From Archangium lipolyticum (GTDB taxonomy: Bacteria; Myxococcota; Myxococcia; Myxococcales; Myxococcaceae): a DNA stretch of 64,000 nt. Made by a program: the position numbers and the translations under genes. Each line of letters opens with the position of its first letter. Positions within the stretch are counted from its first letter, which is position 1. The notes beneath the pieces are model-generated. The model ran no database searches. It saw nothing but the letters and a program-made list of their open reading frames with translations, and was not told the origin of the DNA. Shown in pieces: positions 16,340 through 25,599 of this stretch. The stretch spans positions 48,305 to 112,304 of the forward strand of contig NZ_JANKBZ010000039.1 of assembly GCF_024623785.1 (NCBI RefSeq), given 5' to 3'.

Positions 16340-17629
16340 ATGCCCGCCGCCACCGGCTCCCACCCCCTCCCCAGTGGGTTCGACGCCCTCTATGGGGAGA
16401 CCCTGCTGAAGCTCGAGTCGCGCGTGGCCCGGGTCGCCACCGTGGCCGGCGTCGTCGCCACGGGGCTGGTGCTCGCCTCCGTTCTCTCGGGCTCGTCCAT
16501 CCCCCGCGTCATCCTCGCCGCCACCCTGGGGTTCCTCGGCTGGTACCTGTGCGTCGCCCTGCTGCTGCGCACCGGCCACTTCCGCCCGTGGATGCGCTAC
16601 GCCTCGTCGCTCGTGGACGTGTCCATGGGCACCTTCGTCGCCCTGTTGGACCTGCACGTCAACGGCCCCGCCTTCGCCCTGTCCGCCGGGGGGCCCGCCC
16701 TCTACGCCGTGGGCGTGGCCATGGCCACCCCCCGCCTCCAGCCCCGCCTGTGTCTCTTCGCGGGCCTTGCCGCCTCCGTCCAGCTCGTCGTCCTCATCCA
16801 CTTCATCCTCCGCCCCGCCGCCTCCCCCGAGCTGCTCGCCACCGGCGCGTATGACTTCTACGTCACGCTCGCCAAGGCCATCTTCCTCGTCACCATGGGC
16901 GCGCTCGGCATGGTGGCCAGCCGCTCCATGCGCGCCATGCTGCTGCGCCTCACCGAGAGCGCCGTCGAGCGCGAGCGCGTGCAAGGCCTCCTGGGCATGC
17001 ACGTGAGCGAGCAGGTCATGGAGCACCTGCTCTCCGGCCGCATCCCCGAGGGCGGCGAGCGCCGCGCCGTCACCATCTGCTTCACCGACATCCGCGACTT
17101 CACCCGCCTCTCCGAGTCCCAGTCCCCCGAGGAGACGCTGCGTCTGCTCAACCTCTACTTCGGCCGCATGTGTGAAATCGTCGCCAGCCACGGGGGACTG
17201 GTGAACAAGTTCCTCGGGGACGGGATGCTCATCGTCTTCGGCGCGCCCACGCACCAGCCGGACGATGCCCGGCGCGCCCTGGACGCCGCGCGCGAGATGC
17301 TCGCCGAGGCCGACCTCATGCGCGAGCGCGGCGAGTTCCCCGGCCTGCGCATCGGCGTGGGGCTGCACCGCGGCGAGGCCGTGGTGGGCAACGTCGGGGG
17401 TGCCCAGCGCCAGGAGTACACCGTCATCGGCGACACGGTGAACACCGCCGCCCGCGTGCAGGACCTCACCAAGGTGCTCGGCCGCTCCCTGCTCCTCTCC
17501 CGCGAGTGCCGTGAGGCCCTCGGCCAGGACTCCGCCTTCGAACCGCTGGGCGCGCATGCCGTGAAGGGCCGCCTGCAGCAGCTCGAGCTCTTCGGCCTGC
17601 CCGAGCGCGACTCGCGCCAGGCCGCGTGA
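16340..17629 (+). CDS. Membrane adenylate cyclase, class IIIb
   Basis: This 429-residue protein makes cyclic AMP from ATP. Residues 30-195 hold about six membrane segments. A short linking helix leads to the class III cyclase domain (about 240-425). The metal aspartates are D250 (FTDIRDFT) and D294 (NKFLGDGM). K290 and T361 occupy the base-selecting positions, and N368 and R372 the transition-state positions. Threonine in place of aspartate at the second selector is the mark of subclass IIIb, whose members are often stimulated by bicarbonate. The ATG at 16340 is preferred. Myxobacteria use several such cyclases in osmotic and developmental signalling; the stimulus here is unknown. Confidence 0.9.
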   Translation: MPAATGSHPLPSGFDALYGETLLKLESRVARVATVAGVVATGLVLASVLSGSSIPRVILAATLGFLGWYLCVALLLRTGHFRPWMRYASSLVDVSMGTFVALLDLHVNGPAFALSAGGPALYAVGVAMATPRLQPRLCLFAGLAASVQLVVLIHFILRPAASPELLATGAYDFYVTLAKAIFLVTMGALGMVASRSMRAMLLRLTESAVERERVQGLLGMHVSEQVMEHLLSGRIPEGGERRAVTICFTDIRDFTRLSESQSPEETLRLLNLYFGRMCEIVASHGGLVNKFLGDGMLIVFGAPTHQPDDARRALDAAREMLAEADLMRERGEFPGLRIGVGLHRGEAVVGNVGGAQRQEYTVIGDTVNTAARVQDLTKVLGRSLLLSRECREALGQDSAFEPLGAHAVKGRLQQLELFGLPERDSRQAA

Positions 17630-17642
17630 CACCGGCGGGAAG

Positions 17643-17677
17643 ACCCTCACCCTGGCCCTCTCCCAGAGGGAGAGGGG
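17643..17677. repeat. Dispersed palindromic repeat, copy 2
   Basis: A full 35-base copy starts ACCCTCACCC and has the arms CCCTCTCCC and GGGAGAGGG around a short loop. It lies 14 bases after the adenylate cyclase stop codon, where it could also act as a transcript end. Confidence 0.8.
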
Positions 17678-17805
17678 ACTTCACGCAGTGATGGGCAGCC
17701 GACGGCGGCACCGCACCCGCGTCCCCTGTCCTTTCTCTCCCCTCCTGGAGCATGACTTCGCACCCGCACGAGGGATGGACCCGAGTGCCCCGGGGGAGCA
17801 CGCAC

Positions 17806-18636
17806 ATGGCCGAGACACGCAAGGGTGGGGCTCGCATCCACTACGATGACCTGGGTCAGGGAGAGCCCGCGCTCCTCTTCATCCCCGGCTGGTGTACCAG
17901 CCGCGCCGTATTCCGCGAGCTCGTCCCCCCGTGCAGCGCCCTCCACCGGGCGCTCGTCGTGGACCTGCCCGGCCATGGTGAGTCCGATGCCCCCGGCCCC
18001 GACTTCGACAACGCCACCGTGGTGGAGCACCTGCGCGCCGTCATCGACGCCAGCGGCGCCCGCCGCGTCATCCCCGTCGCCCTCTCCCATGGGGGCTGGT
18101 GGGCCCTCGAGCTGCGCCGCCAGCTGGGCCCCCGCGTCCCCGCACTCGTCCTGCTGGACTGGCTCGTGTTGGAACCGCCCCTGCCCTTCCTCCAGGCCCT
18201 CCAGGTCCTCCAGACGCCCCAGTGGACGCAGGCCCGCGATGGGCTCTTCTCCGTCTGGCTCCAGGGCACGAGCTCCCCGGCCGTCACCCGCTTCGTCCAC
18301 GAGGACATGGGCTCCTTCGGCCAGGACATGTGGAAGCGTGCCGGGCGGGAGATCTCCCGCGTCTACGCTCAGCACGGCAGCCCCCTGAACGCGCTCGCCG
18401 CCCTCCCCCTCCCCGTCCCCACCCTCCACCTCTACGCCCAGCCCGACGACGACGCCTGGCTGGCCGCCCAGCGGGCCTTCGCCTCCTCGCACCCCTGGTT
18501 CCACGTCCAGCGGCTCGCCTCCCACAGCCACTTCCCCACGCTGGAGATGCCCGAGGAAATCGCCGCCCGCCTCGGCCGGTTCCTCGACACCCGTCTGGGC
18601 ACCCCTCCTGAAGGGTTGTCCTCTTCCAACCCTTGA
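17806..18636 (+). CDS. Alpha/beta hydrolase
   Basis: The 276-residue protein is a single alpha/beta-hydrolase domain. LLFIPGWCTSRAVF forms the oxyanion strand, VVDLPGHGESD follows, and the nucleophile elbow is VALSHGGWW with S94. The elbow reads A-L-S-H-G instead of the usual G-x-S-x-G, a tolerated variant. The likely acid is in the YAQPDDDAW stretch and the histidine in LASHSHFPT near residue 245. The substrate is unknown. The ATG at 17806 is preceded by GGGGGAG at a good distance; another in-frame ATG at 17752 is possible. A TetR gene follows on the same strand. Confidence 0.85.
   Translation: MAETRKGGARIHYDDLGQGEPALLFIPGWCTSRAVFRELVPPCSALHRALVVDLPGHGESDAPGPDFDNATVVEHLRAVIDASGARRVIPVALSHGGWWALELRRQLGPRVPALVLLDWLVLEPPLPFLQALQVLQTPQWTQARDGLFSVWLQGTSSPAVTRFVHEDMGSFGQDMWKRAGREISRVYAQHGSPLNALAALPLPVPTLHLYAQPDDDAWLAAQRAFASSHPWFHVQRLASHSHFPTLEMPEEIAARLGRFLDTRLGTPPEGLSSSNP
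18611..18634 (+). terminator. Possible hairpin terminator over the hydrolase stop codon
   Basis: AAGGGTTG (18611-18618) pairs with CAACCCTT (18627-18634). The stem runs into the stop codon of the hydrolase gene and lacks a clear U-tract, so it may be a weak terminator or a stabilising 3' hairpin. Confidence 0.35.
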
Positions 18637-18662
18637 TTCCCACCCCGTCGAGGGGTTAGTTA

Positions 18663-18678
18663 GTTAGCACTAGCTAAC
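18663..18678. promoter_or_regulatory. TetR operator GTTAGC-N4-GCTAAC
   Basis: GTTAGCACTAGCTAAC is a perfect inverted repeat 19 bases before the TetR start codon, preceded by further TTAG units. The position suits autoregulation by steric block of the promoter. Confidence 0.7.
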
Positions 18679-18696
18679 CAATCAGCGGGCGGTTTC

Positions 18697-19353
18697 ATGG
18701 GGCGTCCCCGACAGGTCCTGGACGAAGACATTCTGGTAGCGGCGCGAGCCTGCTTCATCGAGCACGGAGCCTCGGTGAGCACGGAGACGATCGCCGCGCG
18801 TCTGGGGGTGTCGGGTCCGGCGCTGCTCAAGCGCTTCGGCAGCAAGCGGGAGCTGCTCAAGGCCGCCTTCGGGGTGGCCAAGGAGCCACCCTGGCTGCGG
18901 CTGCTGGAGACGGGCCCGGACGAGCGGGATTTGATGGCTCAGATCCTCGAGGTGGCCTCCGCCATCGATGCCTTCTTCCGGGAGATGGTGCCGGCCTTCT
19001 CGGTGTTGCGCGAGGCGGGCATCACCCCCGAGGAGTGGCGGGGCGAGAACAAGGACGTGCCCCCGCCGGCGCGCACCTACGAGACGGTGGCCGGTTGGTT
19101 CCGCCGCGCCCAGGAGCAGGGCCGCCTGCGCAAGGGAGACCCCAGCGCCATGGCCGGCATGTTCCTGGCCGGCTTGCAGTACCGCTACTTCCTCGCCCAC
19201 ATCACCAACCAGCCCGTCCCCACCGAGCAGGAGGTCCCCTGGATGCAGAACATGGTGGACATCTTCTGGCGCGGCGTGGCCCCCGAGTCCGAGCGGGGCT
19301 CCTCCGACAAGGCCCGCGCCCCCAGGGGCAAGGGTGATGCGAAGCGGGGCTGA
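18697..19353 (+). CDS. TetR family transcriptional regulator
   Basis: The 218-residue protein has a standard helix-turn-helix at about residues 10-58 (VSTETIAARLGVSGPALLKRFGSKRELLKAAF). The ligand domain is helical, and the tail is rich in Lys and Arg. The palindrome at 18663-18678 lies just upstream, so it probably controls itself. The preceding hydrolase gene is on the same strand but separated by a hairpin. The 3' side carries a copy of the dispersed repeat and then the convergent GH15 gene. Confidence 0.9.
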   Translation: MGRPRQVLDEDILVAARACFIEHGASVSTETIAARLGVSGPALLKRFGSKRELLKAAFGVAKEPPWLRLLETGPDERDLMAQILEVASAIDAFFREMVPAFSVLREAGITPEEWRGENKDVPPPARTYETVAGWFRRAQEQGRLRKGDPSAMAGMFLAGLQYRYFLAHITNQPVPTEQEVPWMQNMVDIFWRGVAPESERGSSDKARAPRGKGDAKRG

Positions 19354-19382
19354 GTCCGGGAGGGGAACTCTGGATTCTCGAT

Positions 19383-19417
19383 ACCCTCACCCCGTCCCTC
19401 TCCCAGGGGGAGAGGGG
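19383..19417. repeat. Dispersed palindromic repeat, copy 3
   Basis: A full 35-base copy (ACCCTCACCCCGT opening, CCCTCTCCC/GGGAGAGGG arms) lies between the convergent TetR and GH15 genes. Confidence 0.8.
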
Positions 19418-19430
19418 TGGGTTCAGGGGT

Positions 19431-21281
19431 TCAGTCCCGGTGGCCCAGGAACCGATCCAGGTTGTACGCCGCACTGATGAGGGACAGGTGCGTCAGCGCC
19501 TGCGGGAAGTTGCCCATCGCCTCCCCTGATGTCCCTATCTGCTCCGCGTACAGCCCCAGGTGGTTCGCGTACCCCAGCATCCTCTCGAACGTCAGCCGCG
19601 CCTCGTCCAGCAGATCCGGCCTCGTCACGCTCGCCCGCGTCATCGCCTCCACCAGCCAGAAGGTGCACAGGTTGAACGTCCCCTCCCTCCCGTACAGCCC
19701 GTCCTGTGTCGCCTCCACGTCGTAGCGGAACACCAGCCCGTCCGACGTCAGCCCCGCCTTCGCCGGCGCCTGTCTCACCCGGTCCAGCGTCGACAGCATC
19801 CGCGGATCCACCGGTGACAGGAAGAACACCAACGGCATCAGCAGGTTCGCCGCGTCCAGCACCTTGTGCTCGTACGACTGGATGAACGCGCCCCTCTTCG
19901 CGCACCACCCCTTCTGCATGATCTCCTCGAAGATGAGGTCGCGCGTCTGCAGCCACCTCGCCCGGTCCGCCGGGAAGCTGCGCTTGTCCGCCAGCCGGAT
20001 CGCCCGGTCCACCGCCACCCAACACATCATCTTCGAATACACGAAGTGCTGCTTCCCCCCTCGCACCTCCCAGATGCTCTCGTCCTTCTCCCGCCAGTGG
20101 TCGCATACCCAGTCCACCAGCCTCCGCAGGTGCCGCCAGAAGTCATACGAGATGGGCGCCCCGTGCTTGTTGTACAGGTACACCGAGTCCATCAGCTCGC
20201 CGTAGATGTCCAGCTGCAGCTGGTGCGCCGCCCCGTTCCCCACCCGCACCGGCCTCGCACCCCCGTACCCCGCCAGGTGCCACAGCTCCTGCTCCTTCGG
20301 CACCTCGCCTCCGTCGAGCGCGTACATGAGGGGCAGGGGCTCGCCCTCCGGCAGCTCCGCGATGCGCTTCTCCAGCCACCGCATGAAGGCCCCCGCCTCG
20401 TCCCGGAAGCCGATGCGCATCAGCGCGTACACCGTGAAGGCCGCGTCTCGAATCCACACGTAGCGGTAGTCCCAGTTGCGCACCCCTCCCGGTGACTCCG
20501 GCAGGCTGCACGTGGGCGCCGCGACGATCGCCCCCGAGGGCTCGAACGTCAGCAGCTTGAGCAACAGCGCCGAGCGCTGCACCACCTCGCGCCACCGCCC
20601 CGTATAGGTGCACTTCGCCAGCCAGTGCCGCCAGTAGTCCACCGTCGCCCGGAACAGCGCCTCCGAGGCCTCGTGCCCCAACACCCGGTCCGTGCACGAC
20701 TCCGGCGCCCCCTCGCGCAGCGTGAACACCGCCGACTGGCCCTCTTGCAGCGTGAAGCGCGCCGTGAGCCGCTGCCCGTCCGTCTCCAGCTTCACCCCCG
20801 TGGCCAGCGTCAGCTTCAGCTTCTCCGACAGCAGCGTCGCCCCTCCCTGGATGAGCCGCACCGTGTGCGTGTCCCGCCCGTAGTCGAACGCCGGCAGGCA
20901 CTCCATCCGGAACGTCAGCGCTCCTCGCACCACCCGGATGCGCCTCACCACCTGGCGCACCCGCTCCCCCTTCCCCAGGGGCATGAAGTCCACCAGCTCC
21001 CCCACCCCGTCCGGTGAGTAGAAGCGCGTCACCAGCACGTTCGTGTCCGGCCAGTAGAACTGCTTGCGCATCACCCGCTCGCCATCCAGCTCCGGCGTGA
21101 TGCGGAAGTGCCCCCCCTTCTCCGGATCCAACAGCGCCGCGAACACGCTCGGGCTGTCGAAGTGGGGAAAGCACAGCCAGTCCAGCGTGCCGTCCGTCGC
21201 CACCAGCGCCACCGTGCGCAGATCGCCGATGACTCCGTGGTCCTCGATCGCTGGAGGCCGCGACGTCTTGTCGCTGTCCAT
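19431..21281 (-). CDS. Glycoside hydrolase family 15 protein (glucoamylase/trehalase type)
   Basis: The 616-residue enzyme has the two-part layout of bacterial GH15. An N-terminal beta-sandwich (about residues 10-225, opening [20 protein letters not shown]) is followed by an alpha6/alpha6 barrel. The barrel holds [14 protein letters not shown] and [14 protein letters not shown] with the general acid E405. It ends with [19 protein letters not shown] carrying the general base E580. Enzymes of this subgroup hydrolyse terminal glucose from alpha-glucans or trehalose. No signal peptide is present, so it acts in the cytoplasm. It starts with GGAGGAGTGA next to the ATG. It follows a cyclase-like and a glucose dehydrogenase gene on the same strand, which fits handling of stored sugar. 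Confidence 0.9.
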   Translation of the reverse strand: MDSDKTSRPPAIEDHGVIGDLRTVALVATDGTLDWLCFPHFDSPSVFAALLDPEKGGHFRITPELDGERVMRKQFYWPDTNVLVTRFYSPDGVGELVDFMPLGKGERVRQVVRRIRVVRGALTFRMECLPAFDYGRDTHTVRLIQGGATLLSEKLKLTLATGVKLETDGQRLTARFTLQEGQSAVFTLREGAPESCTDRVLGHEASEALFRATVDYWRHWLAKCTYTGRWREVVQRSALLLKLLTFEPSGAIVAAPTCSLPESPGGVRNWDYRYVWIRDAAFTVYALMRIGFRDEAGAFMRWLEKRIAELPEGEPLPLMYALDGGEVPKEQELWHLAGYGGARPVRVGNGAAHQLQLDIYGELMDSVYLYNKHGAPISYDFWRHLRRLVDWVCDHWREKDESIWEVRGGKQHFVYSKMMCWVAVDRAIRLADKRSFPADRARWLQTRDLIFEEIMQKGWCAKRGAFIQSYEHKVLDAANLLMPLVFFLSPVDPRMLSTLDRVRQAPAKAGLTSDGLVFRYDVEATQDGLYGREGTFNLCTFWLVEAMTRASVTRPDLLDEARLTFERMLGYANHLGLYAEQIGTSGEAMGNFPQALTHLSLISAAYNLDRFLGHRD

Positions 21282-21436
21282 TCACTCCTCCCGACTGAAG
21301 GGCCTCGGATTTCTTCCTATCCGGTGGCCCTGCCGCGTTCAGAGTCTGGAGGGGCCCGGCGTGATGTGCTCGCCCCCTCGCATGGACCTCGGGGCCGGAC
21401 CGAGCGCCCGGCCGCCAGCTCGGTGTCCTTCCCGCC

Positions 21437-22066
21437 CTACTCGCGCAGTGCTCGCACCAGCGCCCGCGCCGGCGATCCCCACTCCGCCTTCACCTTCAAC
21501 GGCAGGCACACCAGCTCGTGCATCCCCACCCTCACCTCCGTCAGATCCAACCCCTCGATGAGCCACATCCCCGCCTCCCTCATCAGCTGGTGCACGCCCC
21601 GGCTCTCCGAGTGGAAGCCCGCTCCCGCCCTCGACACGTAGTCCACCCCCACGCACGCCACCTGGCGCTCCACCAGCAGCCGCGCCGCCGCCTCCGACAA
21701 CATCACGAAGTCCTCCCCGTGCGGCTTCTTCCACCACTCGCGCTGCGAGTTGCGCGTGCGCAACAACAACCTCTCCCCCGCCCTCGGCTCGTACTCCGCC
21801 AGCGAGTCCGCCCGGATGCAGTCCACGTCATCCAGGTGCAGCACCCTCGCCTTCCCCACCGTCGCCGACAACGGCAGCCTCTCCGTGTCCTCCAGATCCA
21901 ACTCCAGGCTCGGCGGCGCCGTCACGTACGTCCCCATCCACGCCGCCCTCTTCAGCCACTCCGCCTGCGCCTCCGCCCCCTCCGGGAGCCCTTCTCTCGC
22001 CACCGCGCCCTCCTCCGAAGGCTCCTCTCCGAACGGCACCGAGATGTCCAGCCAGGCTCCCTCCAT
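21437..22066 (-). CDS. Cyclase (kynurenine formamidase-like) family protein, metal site degenerate
   Basis: The 209-residue protein follows the cyclase family fold (PF04199). It has WLDISVPF at the start, the LLRTRNSQREWW strand, VACVGVDYVS and the EGLDLTEVRVG ending. Family members are metal hydrolases whose ligands lie in the motif HxGTHxDxPxH. Here the segment reads MGTYVTAPPSL (residues 44-54), so all the histidines and the aspartate are lost. It is therefore unlikely to be a standard metal hydrolase and may be structural or regulatory. A strong AAAGGAGGAA ribosome site fixes the start. It lies between the glucose dehydrogenase and GH15 genes. Confidence 0.7.
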   Translation of the reverse strand: MEGAWLDISVPFGEEPSEEGAVAREGLPEGAEAQAEWLKRAAWMGTYVTAPPSLELDLEDTERLPLSATVGKARVLHLDDVDCIRADSLAEYEPRAGERLLLRTRNSQREWWKKPHGEDFVMLSEAAARLLVERQVACVGVDYVSRAGAGFHSESRGVHQLMREAGMWLIEGLDLTEVRVGMHELVCLPLKVKAEWGSPARALVRALRE

Positions 22067-22110
22067 GTGTTCCTCCTTTTCGAGGCGCGGATGCGCAGCA
22101 GGTAGAGATG

Positions 22111-22145
22111 ACCCTCACCCTAACCCTCTCCCAGGGGGAGAGGGG
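22111..22145. repeat. Dispersed palindromic repeat, copy 4
   Basis: A full copy (ACCCTCACCCTAA opening, CCCTCTCCC/GGGAGAGGG arms) lies between the glucose dehydrogenase and cyclase genes. The short flank GCAGTG after it also occurs after copy 2. Confidence 0.8.
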
Positions 22146-22168
22146 ATAGACGCAGTGTCATCTACTTC

Positions 22169-23263
22169 TCACCCCTGGGAGAAGACCAGGATGTCCTTGA
22201 TGTCCGTCCTCTTCTCCCCATTCACCACCTGCGCGTAGTCCTCCGGCCGGTGTCTCGCCGTGATGAGCCGCTCCGTCTTCCCTGGCCACTTCGTCCGGAA
22301 TCGTCCCAGGTCCTCCAATGCCGCCTCGAAGTCCACCGCCGCCGCGTTCACCGTGCCGATCAGCACCTGGTTGTTCATCACCCACTGCTTCATCATCTCG
22401 CCCTGGTCCAGCTCCTCCTCCTCGCTCTCCGGCACCCCCGTGAAGACGAACACCCCGTTCGGCGCCAGCCCCTTCACCAGCTCGAACGCCGCGCTCGCCA
22501 CCCCCGCCGCCTCGTACACCACGTCCGCCTTCCCCCTCCGCTCCACCAGCGCTTCCACCCTGTTCTTCTTCGACGACACGTAGGCCGCTCCCAGCGCCTC
22601 CGTCATCTCCGTCTTCGCGTCCGGCCCCTCCCCTCGCGAGTACACCGTCGTCTCGAAGCCCGCCCTCATCAGCGCCATCGCCCCCAGCAGCCCCACCGGC
22701 CCCGCTCCCAGCACCACCGCCCTGCCCGGTAGCGCCCGCTTCCACGGCATCCGCGTCTGGATGTGCGCCACCTCCCGCAGCGCCTTCTCCGCGATCGTCA
22801 GCGGCTCCGTCAGCACCGCCACCTCCCGCAGCTCGCGCGGCACCTTGTGCAGGTACTCCACGTCCTCCACGAAGTACTCCGCCGCGAAGCCGTGCGCCCC
22901 GTGGATTCCCCGCTCCGTGTACTCACCCGTCACGCAGAAGTCCGTGTTCCCCGTGCGGCACGGCAGGCACTCCTCGCTCGGGCACGGTCTGCGCACCCGC
23001 GGCACCACCAGGTCCCCAGGCGCCAGGTTCTTCACCTGCCCGCCCACCTCCACCACCTCGCCCACGCACTCGTGCCCCACGATGAGGTGATCCTCCCCCT
23101 CCGGTGGCTTGCCGTGCTTGAACTGCACCACCTCCCGATCCGTCCCGCACACGCCCACCTCGAGCGTCCGCACCTTCACCTCCGTGGGGGAGCGCAGCTT
23201 CGGCTCCGGCACGTCGATGACCTTCACCTCTCGGCCCTTGGGAAAAACCGCCACCGCCTTCAT
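22169..23263 (-). CDS. Zinc-dependent glucose 1-dehydrogenase
   Basis: The 364-residue enzyme is a medium-chain dehydrogenase of the archaeal and bacterial glucose dehydrogenase type. The catalytic zinc ligands are C39 (GVCGTD), H64 and E65 (GHEC). The structural zinc cysteines are C94, C99, C102 and C110. The Rossmann motif VVLGAGPVGLLGAMAL lies near residues 173-188, and the C-terminal half matches the Glu_dehyd_C domain. It would oxidise glucose or galactose with NAD(P). The ATG at 23263 is preceded by GAGGTGCC. With the GH15 gene downstream this makes a plausible route from glucan or trehalose to gluconolactone. Confidence 0.85.
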   Translation of the reverse strand: MKAVAVFPKGREVKVIDVPEPKLRSPTEVKVRTLEVGVCGTDREVVQFKHGKPPEGEDHLIVGHECVGEVVEVGGQVKNLAPGDLVVPRVRRPCPSEECLPCRTGNTDFCVTGEYTERGIHGAHGFAAEYFVEDVEYLHKVPRELREVAVLTEPLTIAEKALREVAHIQTRMPWKRALPGRAVVLGAGPVGLLGAMALMRAGFETTVYSRGEGPDAKTEMTEALGAAYVSSKKNRVEALVERRGKADVVYEAAGVASAAFELVKGLAPNGVFVFTGVPESEEEELDQGEMMKQWVMNNQVLIGTVNAAAVDFEAALEDLGRFRTKWPGKTERLITARHRPEDYAQVVNGEKRTDIKDILVFSQG

Positions 23264-23456
23264 GGCACCTCCTCGCTGTGTCCCCGTCGATGCATCGGAT
23301 TGCTCCACCGTGCACCTGCCCCGTCACCGGGAGCCCCGCTGGTGGACACTCCCGCGCGCCGCCCGTCTTCCATCCGACCTTCGGCACTCGTGCGGGGCCT
23401 TCCCGGGACGCGAGTTCGCGCGTGCTCCCACCTCCCGGCTGGTCTATGACGGGGCC

Positions 23457-24017
23457 GTGAGCAACCCAGCGCCTTCCGTCACACCCTCGCGCTCCCTGTT
23501 CATCGGCGCCATCGGCGTCCTGGCGCTCGCCGTCCCCTTCTTCATCTTTGGACTGGCCTTCCTCGACATCAAGGCGCGCGTCGAGCTGCAGTGCCAGCGC
23601 GGCGGGCCCTGCACCGTCACCCGCGTGGGCTGGCTCACCCGGGACGAGGTGGGCACCTTCCCGCTGGCGGAGATCCAGGGCGCCCGGGTCGAGCGCGGCC
23701 GCAGCCGGCGCGGCAGCCAGCCCAGCATCTACCGTCCCGTGCTCGTCACCACCCGGGGCGAGCTCCCCCTCTCGCGCGAGTGGATGGCCGAGGAGGCCGA
23801 GGTCCAACGCGCCGTCGACGCCTTCGAGCGCTTCCGCCAGGCTCCCGAGGCCTCACCCTTCGAGCTCGTGTACGACGACCGGCCCCAGGCCAGCCGGATG
23901 GGTGCCCTGTTCACCGTGGCGGCCATGCTGGTGCTGTGCCTGGGGCTGTGGCTCACCACGCGAGCCCTCAAGCGGCGCGCCGAGGAGCGGGCGCGCGCGG
24001 CCGCGCCCAGGGCGTAG
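23457..24017 (+). CDS. Two-segment membrane protein of unknown function
   Basis: From the GTG at 23457 the protein has 186 residues. Membrane segments lie at about 14-36 and 155-173 and flank a domain with two cysteines (CQRGGPC) near residues 46-52. The intervening region LAEIQGARVERGRSRRG resembles a small PH-like beta fold seen in other two-segment proteins, but I cannot name the family. The C-terminus is Arg/Ala-rich and cytoplasmic. It is divergent from glucose dehydrogenase and convergent with the GMC oxidoreductase, whose stop codon is six bases away. Confidence 0.65.
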   Translation: MSNPAPSVTPSRSLFIGAIGVLALAVPFFIFGLAFLDIKARVELQCQRGGPCTVTRVGWLTRDEVGTFPLAEIQGARVERGRSRRGSQPSIYRPVLVTTRGELPLSREWMAEEAEVQRAVDAFERFRQAPEASPFELVYDDRPQASRMGALFTVAAMLVLCLGLWLTTRALKRRAEERARAAAPRA

Positions 24018-24022
24018 CGCCT

Positions 24023-25564
24023 CTACAGGGTGGGAAGGACTTCCCGGGCCCACCGCAGGCACATGGCCGTGAGCGTCAGGGTCGGGTTGACGACCGAGCC
24101 GTTGGGGAAGTTCCCGTTGGACAAGGCGTAGAGGTTGGTCGTCCCGAAGGTCCGGTGCCGGGCGTCCACCACGCCCGTGCGCTCATCATCGCCAAAACGT
24201 ACCGTGCCTATCGAGTGGTCCGCCCTGCGGGTGGTCTCCACCGTCTGGATGGTGTCCTCCGGGCAGCCCGAGGCGCGCAGCACCTGCTTCATCTTCTGCT
24301 CCGCCCAGCGCAGCCGCTCCGGGAAGCCCGTCCGGCTGTGGTACTCCACCTCCACCTGCCGCAGCGGCGAGGAGGGGCCCAGCACGATGCGGTTGGACTC
24401 GTCCGGAATCTCCTCGATGAAGCCGTGCAGCTCGATGACGTTGTCGCGGGCGAACCGCTCCACATAGGCCGCGTCCATGCCCTTGCGCACCCACGTCTGG
24501 GGGCTGGGGTGCTGGGGATAGTCGGCGAACATGAACTTGCCCTGGGCCTGGTGCTCCGGCGTGTCGAAGTGGCGCGAGAACAAGCCCGGCATGGGGACCT
24601 CGCGGCCATTGAAGGCACGCGAGGAGCGCGCCACGCCCCGCACCGTCAACATGGGGTGCGAGGTGAGGAAGCGGCCCAGCATGGGCAGCCGCCGCTCGTC
24701 CAGACCGGAGCGCCACAGCAGCTTGGGCGTCTCCAGCGCCCCCGAGGCCACCACGAAGACATCCGCCTCCACCCGGGCCTCACCGCCCTCCGCCGTGCGG
24801 TACACCGCCGCGGCCACCTGCCCCTTGGACAGCTCCAGCCGCAGCACCGGGCTGTCGGAGAGCAGCCGGAAGCCCGGCCGCTGCTCCAGCGTCTCCAGCA
24901 GGAGCGTGGGATCGAACCGGGCCCCCAGCGGGCAGTAGCGGCACGTGCCAACGGCCATGCACGGCAGGCCGGGGCTCTCCCCACCCGGTCCCCGGCGTGA
25001 CAGGGGCACGTGGTCGTAGGTGATGCCCATGGAGTCCAGCGCGCCGCGCAGCTCCTCCGTCGCCTCCGGGAAGGGCGGGCTGTCCCAGGGGTAGTGCACC
25101 GAACGCCACGGCGTGGGATGACCGGAGCGCGGCGCGCTCGGGCCCGTCACGTTGAGCAGCCGTTCCGCCTCACAGTAGTAGGGCTCGAGCTGCGCGTAGG
25201 TGAAGGGCCAGTCCCGGCCGAGCCCCGTGCGCGAGTGCAGCTCGAAGTCCTCCGGCTGGAAGCGCGGCGTCCACCCGCTCCAGTGCAGCGTGGAGCCGCC
25301 CACCCCCATCAACCGCCCCCCCTTCAGCTCGAAGGTGGTGGAGCCGGGCGCGGACTCCTGGAAGCGCCGGTTGACGTTCTCCTGCGTGTCCTCGCACGAG
25401 TGGTAGGGCCGCACTCCCGTGGTGACGAAGTCCAACCACTTGCGCCGCTCGCGCATGGTCACCCGCGGACCCGCCTCCACCATCACCACCTCGTCGCCGC
25501 GCTCCAACATGGCCCGGGCGATGACCGTGCCGGCCACACCACTCCCGACGATGCAGAATCTCAT
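24023..25564 (-). CDS. GMC family FAD-dependent oxidoreductase
   Basis: The 513-residue enzyme starts with the FAD-binding motif RFCIVGSGVAGTVIARAML and closes with the GMC C-terminal block. That block has the catalytic histidine in RADHSIGTVRFG and ends FPNGSVVNPTLTLTAMCL. A cysteine-rich insert CMAVGTCRYCPLGARFDP near residues 205-222 is shared with gluconate- and sugar-dehydrogenase large subunits, where it sits near the active site. It is the last gene of a minus-strand group, directly after a small subunit like those that partner such enzymes. The oxidised substrate is unknown. No signal peptide is seen; the small subunit could carry it to the membrane. Confidence 0.85.
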   Translation of the reverse strand: MRFCIVGSGVAGTVIARAMLERGDEVVMVEAGPRVTMRERRKWLDFVTTGVRPYHSCEDTQENVNRRFQESAPGSTTFELKGGRLMGVGGSTLHWSGWTPRFQPEDFELHSRTGLGRDWPFTYAQLEPYYCEAERLLNVTGPSAPRSGHPTPWRSVHYPWDSPPFPEATEELRGALDSMGITYDHVPLSRRGPGGESPGLPCMAVGTCRYCPLGARFDPTLLLETLEQRPGFRLLSDSPVLRLELSKGQVAAAVYRTAEGGEARVEADVFVVASGALETPKLLWRSGLDERRLPMLGRFLTSHPMLTVRGVARSSRAFNGREVPMPGLFSRHFDTPEHQAQGKFMFADYPQHPSPQTWVRKGMDAAYVERFARDNVIELHGFIEEIPDESNRIVLGPSSPLRQVEVEYHSRTGFPERLRWAEQKMKQVLRASGCPEDTIQTVETTRRADHSIGTVRFGDDERTGVVDARHRTFGTTNLYALSNGNFPNGSVVNPTLTLTAMCLRWAREVLPTL

Positions 25565-25599
25565 GACACCTCTCCCTGGAGCCCGGCTCCGCTGCCCAC

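Noticed and set aside
14505..17650. Long minus-strand frames opposite the helical hypothetical and the adenylate cyclase.
   Set aside because: The cyclase motifs prove the plus strand; the opposite frames are low-complexity shadows.
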